A stretch of DNA of 64,000 nt, from contig NZ_NBXA01000023.1 in assembly GCF_003399625.1 (NCBI RefSeq), forward strand, positions 62,001 through 126,000. The letters are read 5' to 3'. Under the pieces are notes generated by a model. It had not been told where the DNA came from. It saw only the letters and a list, made by a program, of their open reading frames with translations, and searched no databases. Made by a program: the position numbers and the translations under genes. The stretch is from Subtercola boreus. Its GTDB lineage: Bacteria > Actinomycetota > Actinomycetes > Actinomycetales > Microbacteriaceae. Positions 18,392-28,319 of the stretch are shown one piece after another (within the stretch, counting starts at the first letter, position 1; every line of letters begins with the position of its first letter).

Positions 18392-21001
18392 CTACAACGT
18401 TACGGGCCTGGTGGGCAGTGAGGTGCGCGAAGCTCGCACATAACCCGACTTCGTGCCCGACACGTTCAGCGTGATCCGGGCTCCGAGATCCTGTGCCACC
18501 GGCTTGTAGTACGTGCCGGTCGCCCCAGGGATGGCCACACCGTTACGGATCCACTGGAAGGTCAGGCCCACGGGCGCCGGCTGCCAGCCCGGCGTGACGG
18601 CGAACATCGTCGACCCGACCTTCGCGGCTCCCATGATCTGCGGGATGGGCGCAGACGTGAGGATCCCGAGCACCGTGGATGTCGCCGCAGACGTCGCCGT
18701 GATCGTGCGATAGCCGGGCTGCTGAGCTGCAACCACCACTGTGATCGCCTTGCCGGCGTCAGCCGCCGCCAGGATGTACTGCACCTTCGTCGCACCCGGG
18801 ATCGCCGCCCCATCCCGCTGCCACACGTAGGCAACCGTGGTGGGTTCCGGAATCCAGCTCCCGGCGGAAGCGCTCAGTGCGGATCCGACCGCAGTGCGGC
18901 CCGTGATGATCGGACGCTCGAGAGACCGGAACGGCCTCAGCACAGGGTTCGACTGCCCACTGGTCTTCTGCACGGTGAGATAACCGTCTGTGGCTCCCGT
19001 GACAATGACGCTCAGGCGCTTTCCGGCATCCGTGTCGACTGGGACATACGACGCCTTGGTGGCGTTCGGGATGGCAATGCCGTTGTGAAGCCACTGATAG
19101 CCGAAGGCCGGCGCGGGAACCCACGTGCCGGTGACGACGGAGACGGCTTCCCCGACAGTGGAGCTGCCTGTCAGATAGGGCGATCCCGTCCGGTCGAAGA
19201 CCCGCAGAACCGTGCTGGTCGCGAGGGAGGTGCCTGTGACGCTCAGGTAGTTCACCTTGGAGGCTGTCACCGTGACCGTGAGCCGTGTGCCGGCGTCGGC
19301 GCTCGCCAGGGTGTACGTCGGGAGCTGCTGGTTGGGGATCAGCACGCCGTCTCGGAACCATGAGTATGACACTCTGCTGGGCTGGGGACTCCACGCGATC
19401 GGCTGCACAGAGAGAGTCGATCCGACGAGGTTGCTCCCCAGGATGGCAGGCCGGGAACCGCCCGAGAAGGAGGACTTCGTTGTCAGCCGGATATCGATGG
19501 CGTCGAGGCGGCCCGGACGCTCCACCTCCACTGTCGTGGCGCTCTCCCTGTCGGCGATATTTCCGTACCAGAGGGTCGCGAGATTCGGATCGTCCGGGGC
19601 AGCATGCACGAGGTATTCCCCCGCGGCGATCGACGAGAACGTGTATCCCCCGGACGCATCGGTGTTCGTCCGCCGCACAGCGACCCCGCGGGGCGAATAG
19701 AGTGCAACCGTCGCGGCAACCGGCACCAGGGTATTCCCCGACGACCGCGTGATGGTCCCCGAGACCGTTGCCATCTCGGAGGAGATGAATGCGTCGATCC
19801 CAGTCACATTCTTCCCTGCCGCGACGACGATCTGCCGCGCATCGTAGGAGGTCTTGCCGCCGTACCACACGGTCTGGAACCGGGTATGGAAGGAAGCGAC
19901 ATACGTACCGGGCGGGAGGGCACGGAACGTGTACTTCCCGTCTGCATCTGTGCTGATGTTCGCCCCGCAGGAGACACTGCTGCACAGAGAGACGGTCGCG
20001 TCCGCTGGCTGGCCGGACGTCGGATCGGTGAGCGTTCCCGACACCGTGGCGCCGACGCTCAGCTGCGCGTTCAGGATGATCGAGGAACCCTCGCCGACAT
20101 CGAACGGACCCGACGTGAAGCTCTGGTACTTGTCTTCCGGATCGTCGAAGTCGACGCGCAGAGCCGTCTGCGGAGTGTCCGACCTGAGACGGTAGTTCCC
20201 CTGTGAATCAGTGACAACGCTTGAGGCCCGGTTGGCCGACACATGGATTCCCGGCAGCCCGACAGACGGCGAAGCTGCTGAGGTGACCTTTCCCGACACC
20301 TGCCAGACACGGAACATCCGCACCTCAAAGCCGGCGGCTGTCTCGCCGAAGTCCAGCCGAGCGGTGAAGCGGCCGACCGGACCCTCGTAGAGTCCGTCCA
20401 GGGTCTTTGCGGTGATCCTGTACGCACCCTTGTCCAGACCTCTGATCACGAATGTGCCCGTAGCGTCACTCGTCACCGACGGATAGTCGATCTCGTCTTC
20501 GTCCTCCTGTTGTAACCGAGAGGCTGTGATCACGACGTTGGCGACCGGAACGCCAGCTGCCGTCCTGGCCGTGCCGGTGATCCGCGCCTCCGGAGGAAGC
20601 AGCAGGTCGGTCTTGACGGTCGCCCCAGCAGCGAGGAGCGCGGGAGACGTGGTGTAACTCCTGTACGCACCATCGAGCGACGGTTCGGCCGTGACCACCA
20701 ACGCGTGCGGAGGAACCGGGATGTCGGTGAAGGTGAATCTGCCTGTGGAATCAGACGTCGTCGAGAACCTGTAGGAGGGATCGTCAGGGTCGAGGTCCTG
20801 AGTGATCGTGACCTTCACGCCGGCGAGCTTCGGCCCTTGCGGGGTGCCGCCGAACACCGTCCCCGTGACGGTTCCCGTTCCCGGCGCCGCTGCGGCCCGG
20901 GCTGGCTGGGCCATCCCGCCACCCGACACCATCAGCACCAGGGCCAGCAGTGCGACACCCCGTCGGCTCTGGATGAACCTGCTCGCAACCCTGCGGATCA
21001 T
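18392..21001 (-). CDS. Large secreted protein with carboxypeptidase-regulatory-like and Ig-like repeats
   Basis: 869 aa. Signal peptide 1-37 (ends near QPARAAAA). Roughly residues 42-520 contain about five prealbumin-like/CarboxypepD-regulatory domains, recognised by repeats of the type G-x-V-x-G-T-V ... T-D-x-x-G-x-Y-x-F-x-x-L-P-x-G-x-Y. From about 540 to the end there are four repeats of roughly 85 residues with the pattern W-x-P-x-P-x-x-x-Y-x-W-x-x-(D/N)-G-x-x-I-P-x-A-T ... D-A-G-x-x-(I/L)-x-V-x-V. No LPxTG or C-terminal anchor is seen, so it is probably secreted or loosely wall-bound, perhaps adhesive. No enzymatic domain was recognised. Confidence 0.88.
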   Translation of the reverse strand: MIRRVASRFIQSRRGVALLALVLMVSGGGMAQPARAAAAPGTGTVTGTVFGGTPQGPKLAGVKVTITQDLDPDDPSYRFSTTSDSTGRFTFTDIPVPPHALVVTAEPSLDGAYRSYTTSPALLAAGATVKTDLLLPPEARITGTARTAAGVPVANVVITASRLQQEDEDEIDYPSVTSDATGTFVIRGLDKGAYRITAKTLDGLYEGPVGRFTARLDFGETAAGFEVRMFRVWQVSGKVTSAASPSVGLPGIHVSANRASSVVTDSQGNYRLRSDTPQTALRVDFDDPEDKYQSFTSGPFDVGEGSSIILNAQLSVGATVSGTLTDPTSGQPADATVSLCSSVSCGANISTDADGKYTFRALPPGTYVASFHTRFQTVWYGGKTSYDARQIVVAAGKNVTGIDAFISSEMATVSGTITRSSGNTLVPVAATVALYSPRGVAVRRTNTDASGGYTFSSIAAGEYLVHAAPDDPNLATLWYGNIADRESATTVEVERPGRLDAIDIRLTTKSSFSGGSRPAILGSNLVGSTLSVQPIAWSPQPSRVSYSWFRDGVLIPNQQLPTYTLASADAGTRLTVTVTASKVNYLSVTGTSLATSTVLRVFDRTGSPYLTGSSTVGEAVSVVTGTWVPAPAFGYQWLHNGIAIPNATKASYVPVDTDAGKRLSVIVTGATDGYLTVQKTSGQSNPVLRPFRSLERPIITGRTAVGSALSASAGSWIPEPTTVAYVWQRDGAAIPGATKVQYILAAADAGKAITVVVAAQQPGYRTITATSAATSTVLGILTSAPIPQIMGAAKVGSTMFAVTPGWQPAPVGLTFQWIRNGVAIPGATGTYYKPVAQDLGARITLNVSGTKSGYVRASRTSLPTRPVTL

Positions 21002-21144
21002 CGGTCCCCCCGGATCGTGTCGTGAGGAAACCTTATCTCGTTTCAGGAGCGCGAGGACAGGCCCCGAGGGGGGATGTTCCAGCCGTGCCGCGCCTGCGCG
21101 GGCGCGACGAGCGCCGCCAGGGCCCTCGTGGCCAAAACGTTGTG

Positions 21145-21164
21145 GCCCTGAGCGCGCTCAGGGC
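21145..21164. terminator. 20-bp perfect palindrome, terminator of the toxin-antitoxin unit
   Basis: The sequence is GCCCTGAGCGCGCTCAGGGC, perfectly self-complementary. It overlaps the stop codon of the MazF-like gene, so it would end minus-strand transcription of the mazEF pair before the large secreted-protein gene. There is no T-run. Confidence 0.6.
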
Positions 21165-21505
21165 AGGGCGAGGAAGTCGCGGAGCCACACATCGACCTCT
21201 TGCATCGTCGCGGCGTCGACCGTACCCGCGATATCGAAGAGGCGTTCGCGAGTGACCGCGCGAGGTTGTTCAGTCATGGCAAACGTCTGCTGCGGGAGTG
21301 TCAGGCTGGCACCCCTCAGTGCAACGTGATTCGGCCACCCACGATCCGTCGTTGTAGCCGGAACAATGATCGCGAGCGTATCGGCTTGCTGGAGATAGAG
21401 ATCGCTGGCGATGATGAGAGCGGGTCTTCGCCCGGCCTGCTCACGACCTCTCACCGGATCGAGCTCGGCCCAGACGACCATTCCACGCCGAAGATCAGCC
21501 GCCAT
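21158..21505 (-). CDS. MazF/PemK-type endoribonuclease toxin
   Basis: 115 aa. The fold markers are RRGMVVWAELDPVRGREQAGRRPALIIASD at the N-terminus, with the conserved Gly-Arg-Glu-Gln-x-G-x-R-P loop, and the strand IIVPATTTDRG. It would cleave mRNA at short motifs when freed from its antitoxin. The ATG shares a base with the antitoxin stop (TGATG), so the two genes are translationally coupled. All catalytic-loop residues usually seen in PemK proteins appear present, so it is probably functional. Confidence 0.88.
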   Translation of the reverse strand: MAADLRRGMVVWAELDPVRGREQAGRRPALIIASDLYLQQADTLAIIVPATTTDRGWPNHVALRGASLTLPQQTFAMTEQPRAVTRERLFDIAGTVDAATMQEVDVWLRDFLALP

Positions 21506-21720
21506 CAGGAGTCGCTGAGTGCGACATCCCACTCCCGGAATTCATCCCAGTAGTTCTCGTCTGCACCGCGGAACGCCCGACCGAATGACTCCATCCGTGC
21601 GCGCCGTTCGTATCCGTCGAGCAGCTTCTCGATGAAGCCCGAGGCTGATACGCCCCGCTCCTGGGCATCTCGATTGATTCGATCGCGCAGGTCCTCGGAA
21701 ACCTTGATAGTCGTCGCCAT
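21505..21720 (-). CDS. Ribbon-helix-helix antitoxin of the MazEF-type pair
   Basis: 71 aa from ATG 21720. The first 45 residues form a ribbon-helix-helix (TTIKVSEDLRDRINRDAQERGVSASGFIEKLLDGY); the acidic, aromatic tail (GADENYWDEFREWDVALSDS) would wrap the toxin. An in-frame ATG at 21735 is rejected because it lies upstream of the expected transcription start. It probably represses its own promoter through the GTATAC pair at 21728-21745. Confidence 0.85.
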   Translation of the reverse strand: MATTIKVSEDLRDRINRDAQERGVSASGFIEKLLDGYERRARMESFGRAFRGADENYWDEFREWDVALSDS

Positions 21721-21726
21721 GCGGAG

Positions 21727-21745
21727 AGTATACATTGGGGTATAC
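21727..21745 (-). promoter_or_regulatory. Leaderless promoter and GTATAC operator pair of the toxin-antitoxin genes
   Basis: On the minus strand a near-consensus -10 TATACT (21727-21732) lies exactly 6 nt before the antitoxin ATG, so the mRNA would begin at the start codon. Two palindromic hexamers GTATAC (21728-21733 and 21740-21745) are spaced 12 bp centre to centre, and one overlaps the -10. This is typical of a ribbon-helix-helix operator. Confidence 0.7.
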
Positions 21746-21787
21746 CGTCATGACTACCGCGCCGTCCGCTCGCGCGCACGTTTCCGA

Positions 21788-22864
21788 TCAGACGTTAAAA
21801 CGGAACTCCACCACGTCGCCGTCGTGCATCACGTATTCCTTGCCCTCGATGCGCACCTTGCCGCGGGCTTTGGCCTCGGCCATCGAGCCGGCCTCGATAA
21901 GGTCGTCGAACGAGACGATCTCGGCCTTGATGAAGCCCTTCTGGAAGTCGGTGTGGATGACACCGGCCGCCTGCGGGGCGGTCCAGCCCTTGCCGATGGT
22001 CCAGGCGCGCGACTCTTTGGGGCCGGCGGTGAGGTAGGTCTGAAGGCCCAGGGTGTCGAAGCCGATGCGGGCGAGCTGGTCAAGGCCCGACTCCTCCTGG
22101 CCGGTGGAGGCGAGGAGTTCGGCGGCATCCTCAGGGTCGAGGTCGATGAGTTCGGATTCGAGCTTCGCGTCGAGGAAGATCGCCTGCGCGGGCGCGACAA
22201 GGGCGGCGAGAGCCGCGAGGGCCGCAGAGTCACCGAGTACGCCCTCATCCACGTTGAAGACGTAGATGAAGGGCTTGGCGGTCAGCAGACCGAGCTCGCG
22301 GATCGGTTCGATGTCGAACTTCGGCGCACTCGACAGGGGCGAGCCGGAGTCGAGGATCTTCTGCGCTTCGAGAGCGGTCGCCAGCACGGCGGGCTCGATC
22401 CGCTTGGTCTTGACCTCCTTCTCGTAGCGGGCGACTGCCTTCTCGAGGGTCTGCAGGTCGGCGAGGATGAGTTCGGTGTTGATCGTCTCGAGGTCGCTCG
22501 CGGCATCCACCTTGCCGTCGACGTGCACGACGTCGGGGTCACTGAATCCGCGCACGACCTGCGCGATGGCGTCGGCTTCGCGGATGTTCGCCAGGAACTT
22601 GTTGCCGAGGCCCTCGCCCACACTGGCACCCTTGACGATGCCGGCGATGTCCACGAACGACACGGGAGCCGGCAGCAGCTTCTCGCTGCCGTGGATGCCA
22701 GCGAGCGCCGCCAGGCGCGGGTCAGGCAGGTTCACGACGCCGACGTTCGGCTCGATGGTGGCGAACGGGTAGTTCGCCGCCAGAACCTGGTTCTTGGTGA
22801 GGGCGTTGAAGAGGGTGGACTTGCCGACATTCGGCAGCCCGACGATTGCGATAGTTAGAGCCAC
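21788..22864 (-). CDS. ychF: Redox-regulated ATPase YchF (Obg-like)
   Basis: 358 aa, the usual length. It starts MALTIAIVGLPNVGKSTLFNALT (G1 at residues 8-15), then NYPFATIEPNVG, FVDIAGIVKGASVGEGLGNKFL and the YchF-specific C-terminal TGS domain ending EGKEYVMHDGDVVEFRFNV. It is an Obg-family P-loop protein that prefers ATP and associates with ribosomes, with links to oxidative stress response in other bacteria. Start GTG, with TACGAT 8 nt upstream. It follows mmsA on the same strand, separated by a hairpin terminator. Confidence 0.97.
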   Translation of the reverse strand: MALTIAIVGLPNVGKSTLFNALTKNQVLAANYPFATIEPNVGVVNLPDPRLAALAGIHGSEKLLPAPVSFVDIAGIVKGASVGEGLGNKFLANIREADAIAQVVRGFSDPDVVHVDGKVDAASDLETINTELILADLQTLEKAVARYEKEVKTKRIEPAVLATALEAQKILDSGSPLSSAPKFDIEPIRELGLLTAKPFIYVFNVDEGVLGDSAALAALAALVAPAQAIFLDAKLESELIDLDPEDAAELLASTGQEESGLDQLARIGFDTLGLQTYLTAGPKESRAWTIGKGWTAPQAAGVIHTDFQKGFIKAEIVSFDDLIEAGSMAEAKARGKVRIEGKEYVMHDGDVVEFRFNV

Positions 22865-22890
22865 GGAGGTCTATCGTACCCGGGCGCCCC

Positions 22891-22935
22891 CGGGCATCCG
22901 GAACCTGCTGTGCAGGAGGGGGCTCCGGATGCCCG
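22891..22935. terminator. Hairpin terminator after mmsA
   Basis: Perfect 12-bp arms CGGGCATCCGGA (22891-22902) and its complement (22924-22935), with an inner CCTGC/GCAGG stem. It lies between the mmsA stop and the ychF start, both on the minus strand, and would end mmsA transcription. Confidence 0.65.
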
Positions 22936-22940
22936 CGGGG

Positions 22941-24449
22941 TCAGTTCTGCGGGAAACCGAGGTTGATGCCGCCGTGGCTGGGATCGAGCCAGCGGGAGGT
23001 GATCGCCTTCTGGCGCGTGTAGAACTGGAAGCCGTCGATGCCGTAGGCCTTCGAGTCTCCGAAGATCGAGTCCTTGAACCCGCCGAAGGAGTAGTAGGAG
23101 ACCGGTACGGGGATCGGCACGTTGATGCCGATCATGCCGACCTCGACCTCGTTCTGGAACCGGCGGGCCGCTCCCCCGTCATTGGTGAAGATCGCGGTGC
23201 CGTTGCCGTAGGGCGAGGCGTTGATGAGGTCGACACCCTCTTCATAGGAGGCGACCCGCACGATCGACAGCACCGGGCCGAAGATCTCGTCGGTGTAGAC
23301 CTTCGACGAGGTCGAGACCTTGTCGATCAGGGTCGGCCCGAGCCAGAATCCGTCGGGGGCACCGTCGACCTCGACGTCGCGACCGTCGATGACGACCGAT
23401 GACCCGTCTGCGACAGCGATGTCGATGTAGGAGGCGACCTTGTCACGGTGCACCTCGGTGACGAGGGGGCCCATGTCGCAGGCGCGGCGGCCGTCGCCGA
23501 CGACCAGTCCGGCGACGCGCGACTGGATCTTCGCGATCAGCTCGTCGGCGACGGGCTCGACGGCAACGACCACCGAGATGGCCATGCAGCGTTCGCCGGC
23601 CGATCCGAAGCCCGCGTTGACGGCGGCGTCGGCCACGAGGTCGAGGTCGGCATCCGGGAGCACCAGCATGTGGTTCTTGGCGCCACCGAGGGCCTGCACG
23701 CGCTTGCCGTTGCGGGTCGCCGTCTCGTAGACGTAGCGCGCGATGGGGGTGGAACCGACGAACGAGATGGCCTTGACGTCGGGGCTGTTGAGGAGGCCAT
23801 CCACGGCCACCTTGTCGCCGTGCAGCACGTTCAGCACGCCGTCGGGGAGTCCCGCCTCGGTGAAGAGCGCGGCGAGCCAGTTCGCGGCCGACGGGTCTTT
23901 TTCGCTGGGCTTCAGAACGACGGTGTTGCCGGCCGCGATGGCCACGGGGAAGAACCACAGCGGCACCATGGCGGGGAAGTTGAAGGGGCTGATCATGCCG
24001 ACCACGCCGAGCGGGCCACGCGTGGAGTACACGTCGATGCCGGTCGACACGTTCTCGGAGTAGTCGCCCTTGATGAGGTGCGGGAAGCCGCAGACGAACT
24101 CCACGACCTCGAGGCCGCGGGTGATCTCACCTGCCGCGTCGGAGAGCACCTTGCCGTGCTCGGCGGTGAGGATCTCGGCCAGCTCACCACGGCGTGCGGC
24201 CAGCAGCTCGCGGAAGGCGAACATGACCTGCTGCCGGCGAGTCAGCGAGGTGTCGCGCCAGGCCGGGAAGGCGGCCTTCGCGGCGGCAATGGCTGCAGCG
24301 ATCTCGGCCTCGTCGGCCAGGGCGACCTGCTTGGTCTCGACGCCGAGGGCCGGGTCGTACACGGGAGCCGTGCGACCGCTGGTGCTCTCGACCAGCGCTC
24401 CGTTGATGTAGTGGGTGACGACAGCAGTGTCGGTGAGAACGTCGGTCAT
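22941..24449 (-). CDS. mmsA: CoA-acylating methylmalonate-semialdehyde dehydrogenase
   Basis: 502 aa aldehyde dehydrogenase of the MmsA/IolA type, which converts methylmalonate or malonate semialdehyde to propionyl-CoA or acetyl-CoA in valine or inositol breakdown. Family hallmarks are ISPFNFPAMVPLWFFPVAIA, PSEKDPSA, GGAKNHMLVLPDAD and the catalytic cysteine in GERCMAIS (Cys288). The end SRWLDPSHGGINLGFPQN is typical. No other valine or inositol genes are adjacent, so its pathway here is not fixed. It diverges from rmuC. Confidence 0.94.
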   Translation of the reverse strand: MTDVLTDTAVVTHYINGALVESTSGRTAPVYDPALGVETKQVALADEAEIAAAIAAAKAAFPAWRDTSLTRRQQVMFAFRELLAARRGELAEILTAEHGKVLSDAAGEITRGLEVVEFVCGFPHLIKGDYSENVSTGIDVYSTRGPLGVVGMISPFNFPAMVPLWFFPVAIAAGNTVVLKPSEKDPSAANWLAALFTEAGLPDGVLNVLHGDKVAVDGLLNSPDVKAISFVGSTPIARYVYETATRNGKRVQALGGAKNHMLVLPDADLDLVADAAVNAGFGSAGERCMAISVVVAVEPVADELIAKIQSRVAGLVVGDGRRACDMGPLVTEVHRDKVASYIDIAVADGSSVVIDGRDVEVDGAPDGFWLGPTLIDKVSTSSKVYTDEIFGPVLSIVRVASYEEGVDLINASPYGNGTAIFTNDGGAARRFQNEVEVGMIGINVPIPVPVSYYSFGGFKDSIFGDSKAYGIDGFQFYTRQKAITSRWLDPSHGGINLGFPQN

Positions 24450-24555
24450 TTCGGGTCACTTTCGGTTGCGTGTTCTGAGGTTAGAGCATGCCCGGTTGCG
24501 GGGCCACCCGGGGCGCCGCCGCGCCGGTGTCGGCGGCCGGTGCAACACTTCTGCC

Positions 24556-25890
24556 ATGGAATCACTTGGAGTCTTTCTGGTCTGCCTGGCCCTCGCGCTG
24601 GTGGTCGGCGCGCTCGGCGGGTGGATGCTGCGGGGCCACCGCTCCGCGGCGAGTCACTCGGCCGATGCTGCCGCGCGCTCCCGTGAGCTCGCTCCCCTGC
24701 TCGAGCTGCAGAGCCGGAGTGCCGGCGCGGAGGCGACGGCCGTCGCACTCCGCCAGCAGCTCCGCGCGCAGGATGCCCAGTACCGGGAGCAGATCGCGCA
24801 GCAGGAGGGGCGCCTGGCCGAGTTCCAGGAGCGGCTCGCCGACACGCAGCGGGCCGACGCGTCACGGGCCGCGACCGACGGGCGGGTGCTCGTCGCGCTG
24901 AGCCCGGTGCAGGAGAGCCTCCGGCTCGTGCAGGCCAAGGTCACCGAGCTCGAGGAGCAGCGCCGCCAGCAGCACGGCGAACTCAGCGAGCAGTTGCGGT
25001 CGGCGACGGAGTCCGAGGAGCGGCTCCGCACGACCGCGGAGTCTCTGGCATCGGCGTTGCGGTCGAACAGCACCCGTGGGGTGTGGGGCGAGACACAGCT
25101 CCGCAACGTGGTGGAGGCGGCGGGCCTGATCGACAGGGTCGACTTCGAGGTTCAGTCGAGCATCCGGAGCGACCGCGGCGCCGGGCGACCCGACATGGTG
25201 GTGCACCTGCCGGGCGGCAAGAACATCGCGGTCGACGCGAAGGTGCCGTTCACGGCCTACCTCGAAGCGTCGGCAATCGCCGTGACGGCCACCGGCGCCG
25301 AGGGCGCCCGACGCGAAGAGCTGCTGCGGGCGCACGTCAAGGCGGTGCGCGAACACATCACGACGCTGGGGTCGAAGGGCTACTGGGCCGGGCTCGAAGC
25401 GTCGCCCGAACTGGTGGTGGCGTTCATCCCGAGCGAGTCGCTCATCTCCACGGCGATGGAGGCGGATCCGGGCATCATGGACTTCGCCTTCTCGAAGAAG
25501 GTCGCCTTGGTGTCACCCGTCACTCTGTGGTCGCTGCTGAAGACGGTCGCATTCAGCTGGCAGCAGGATGTGCTGACGCACGAGGCGAAGACCCTCTTCG
25601 ATCTCGGCAAGGAGCTCTATTCGCGCCTCGCCACGACGTCGACGCACATCGACAAGCTGGGCCGCACGATCGAACGGAGCGTCAAGGACTACAACGCGTT
25701 CGTGGGCTCGTTCGAGCGCCAGGTGTTCCCGACGGCGCGCAAGCTGAACGCGCTCGACGAGTCGGTGGTACTGAAGACGCTGGAGCCGGTCGAGGAGACC
25801 ACGCGCCAGGTCACGGCCTTCGAACTGGTCGCCGAGCTCGACCTGGCCCGCGACCTCGAAAGCATCGACGACCCCAACAAACTCATCTGA
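24556..25890 (+). CDS. rmuC: RmuC-family DNA recombination protein
   Basis: 444 aa. An N-terminal transmembrane helix (VFLVCLALALVVGALGGWML) is followed by a long Gln/Arg/Glu-rich coiled coil (about 45-165) and then the RmuC nuclease-like core with RGVWGETQLRNVVEAAGL, PDMVVHLPGGKNIAVDAKVPF and KGYWAGLEASPELVVAFIPSE. In Escherichia coli RmuC limits inversions at short inverted repeats. The ATG at 24556 is chosen because the membrane helix starts there. A strong hairpin plus T-run follows the gene. Confidence 0.93.
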   Translation: MESLGVFLVCLALALVVGALGGWMLRGHRSAASHSADAAARSRELAPLLELQSRSAGAEATAVALRQQLRAQDAQYREQIAQQEGRLAEFQERLADTQRADASRAATDGRVLVALSPVQESLRLVQAKVTELEEQRRQQHGELSEQLRSATESEERLRTTAESLASALRSNSTRGVWGETQLRNVVEAAGLIDRVDFEVQSSIRSDRGAGRPDMVVHLPGGKNIAVDAKVPFTAYLEASAIAVTATGAEGARREELLRAHVKAVREHITTLGSKGYWAGLEASPELVVAFIPSESLISTAMEADPGIMDFAFSKKVALVSPVTLWSLLKTVAFSWQQDVLTHEAKTLFDLGKELYSRLATTSTHIDKLGRTIERSVKDYNAFVGSFERQVFPTARKLNALDESVVLKTLEPVEETTRQVTAFELVAELDLARDLESIDDPNKLI

Positions 25891-25919
25891 CGCGCTACTG
25901 GCATTGCGCCGCGCTAAAA

Positions 25920-25963
25920 GCAGACGGCCCGTTCAGGGCCGCCTGCCGCGCTCGCCCATTTTT
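25920..25963 (+). terminator. Intrinsic terminator of rmuC
   Basis: The stem GCAGACGGCCC / GGGCCGCCTGC (25920-25946, one G-T-type mismatch) around a GTTCA loop, with TTTTT at 25959-25963. It lies 30 bp after the rmuC stop, in the convergent gap to glpX. Confidence 0.75.
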
Positions 25964-25969
25964 CCGTAG

Positions 25970-26005
25970 GCGGAGCGAAATGGCTCGTCAGAGCCATTTC
26001 TCCGC
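25970..26005. terminator. Hairpin overlapping the glpX 3' end
   Basis: The arms GCGGAG..AAATGGCTC and GAGCCATTT..CTCCGC around a GTCA loop that contains the glpX stop codon. One arm is glpX coding sequence and the other lies just beyond it, so the terminator has formed as an inverted copy of the gene end. Minus-strand transcription of glpX would stop here. Confidence 0.7.
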
Positions 26006-26974
26006 TAGGTGGTCCGCCACGATGCGGCGGATGGTGCCGGAGTGGGAGCGCAGCACGATGCTCTCGGTGCGGATGACCGGGCCCTTGCGGCGGACGCCAT
26101 TGACCAGCCCGCCATCCGTCACGCCGGTCGCCACGAAGAACGTGTTGTCGGAAGCGACCAGGTCGTCGGCCTCGTATACGTGGTCCATCAGGAGACCCGC
26201 GTCGATGCCGCGCTGGCGCTCCTCGTCGTTGCCCGGGCGGAGGATGCCCTGGATGAAGCCGCCGAGCGCTTTGATCGCGCACGCCGTGACGATACCCTCC
26301 GGGCTGCCGCCGATCCCCACGCACATGTCGGTGCGGGTTTCGTAGCGGGCCGCGTTGATGCCGCCGGCAACGTCGCCGTCGAGCATGAGCCGGGTGCCGG
26401 CTCCCGCCGCGCGGATCTCCTCGATCAGCTGCGCGTGCCGAGGGCGGTCGAGCACCGCGATCTTCATCTCCGAGACATCCTTGCCCTTCGCCTTGGCGAG
26501 TGCGCGGATGTTCTCACCGATGGGCTTCCGGATGTCGACGACACCGATGCCCTCGGGGCCGGTGACGAGCTTGTCCATGTAGAAGACCGAGGAGGCATCG
26601 AGCATGGTGCCGCGGTCGGAGACGGCCATGACCGAGATCGCGTTGGGGCGGCCCGCGGCCGTCAGCGAGGTGCCGTCGATCGGGTCGACAGCGATGTCGC
26701 AGGCCGGACCGTTTCCGTTGCCGACGTGCTCACCGTTGAACAGCATCGGGGCCTTGTCCTTCTCACCCTCGCCGATGACGACGACACCATCGAAGTCGAC
26801 CGTTCCGAGCAGGGCCCGCATGGCATCCACAGCCGCACCGTCGGCGGCGAGCTTGTCGCCCTTGCCGATCCACGGCCAGGCCCGGATGGCGGCGGCTTCG
26901 GTCGCCCTAACGAGTTCGAGCGCGAGGTTCCGGTCGGGGTGCTGCAGGGAGGCGGGAGAATCGGTGATGGTCAA
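25988..26974 (-). CDS. glpX: Class II fructose-1,6-bisphosphatase
   Basis: 328 aa GlpX-type phosphatase, the gluconeogenic FBPase of actinobacteria. The lithium-sensitive phosphatase motif is CDIAVDPIDGTSL (first motif Asp at 97), with GEGEKDKAPMLFNGE upstream and the family region MCVGIGGSPEGIVTACAIKALGG. The TTG start is selected because AAAAGGA lies 6 nt upstream and the N-terminus fits the family; the frame stays open further upstream. It is divergent from fbaA, placing two enzymes acting on fructose-1,6-bisphosphate back to back. Confidence 0.95.
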   Translation of the reverse strand: MTITDSPASLQHPDRNLALELVRATEAAAIRAWPWIGKGDKLAADGAAVDAMRALLGTVDFDGVVVIGEGEKDKAPMLFNGEHVGNGNGPACDIAVDPIDGTSLTAAGRPNAISVMAVSDRGTMLDASSVFYMDKLVTGPEGIGVVDIRKPIGENIRALAKAKGKDVSEMKIAVLDRPRHAQLIEEIRAAGAGTRLMLDGDVAGGINAARYETRTDMCVGIGGSPEGIVTACAIKALGGFIQGILRPGNDEERQRGIDAGLLMDHVYEADDLVASDNTFFVATGVTDGGLVNGVRRKGPVIRTESIVLRSHSGTIRRIVADHLAEKWL

Positions 26975-27147
26975 GGCGGTTCCTTTTCGGGGCTCGTGAC
27001 GGGTGCTGGGCCTGGCGGCCGAGGGAGATCCGCCGCACATGGTGGCGGCGGCACGCCCACCTGCTATCAGAGTAGCGCTGGCAGGGCTCTCCGCCCGGGC
27101 GAACGCTCTCTCGCTATGCTGGAACCGCACATCATCAAAGGAGAGTC

Positions 27148-28200
<1,053 letters not shown>

Positions 28201-28249
28201 CTCGCTCCCCCACCGTCGTCCGTCTCGCGGTCCTTCCCAGAACCCTCCG

Positions 28250-28307
28250 TCGACTTTCCCCGTTGCGCAGCGAACCGCTCGTTCAGCTGCGCCTCGGGGA
28301 AACTCGA
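28250..28307. terminator. TCGA-edged hairpin after fbaA
   Basis: A 22-bp inverted repeat with three mismatches: left arm from 28250 (TCGACTTTCCCCG...) and right arm ending 28307 (...GGGGAAACTCGA), with a loop of about 14 bp. It lies 50 bp after the fbaA stop and ends directly at the -10 of the next gene. The TCGA edges recall the convergent-gap hairpins at 28999, 45045 and 49141. Confidence 0.6.
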
Positions 28308-28313
28308 TAGGGT
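28308..28313 (+). promoter_or_regulatory. -10 TAGGGT, leaderless promoter
   Basis: TAGGGT is followed by six bases and the ATG at 28320, so the mRNA would begin at the start codon. No ribosome site fits the start. Confidence 0.6.
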
Positions 28314-28319
28314 CGAGGA

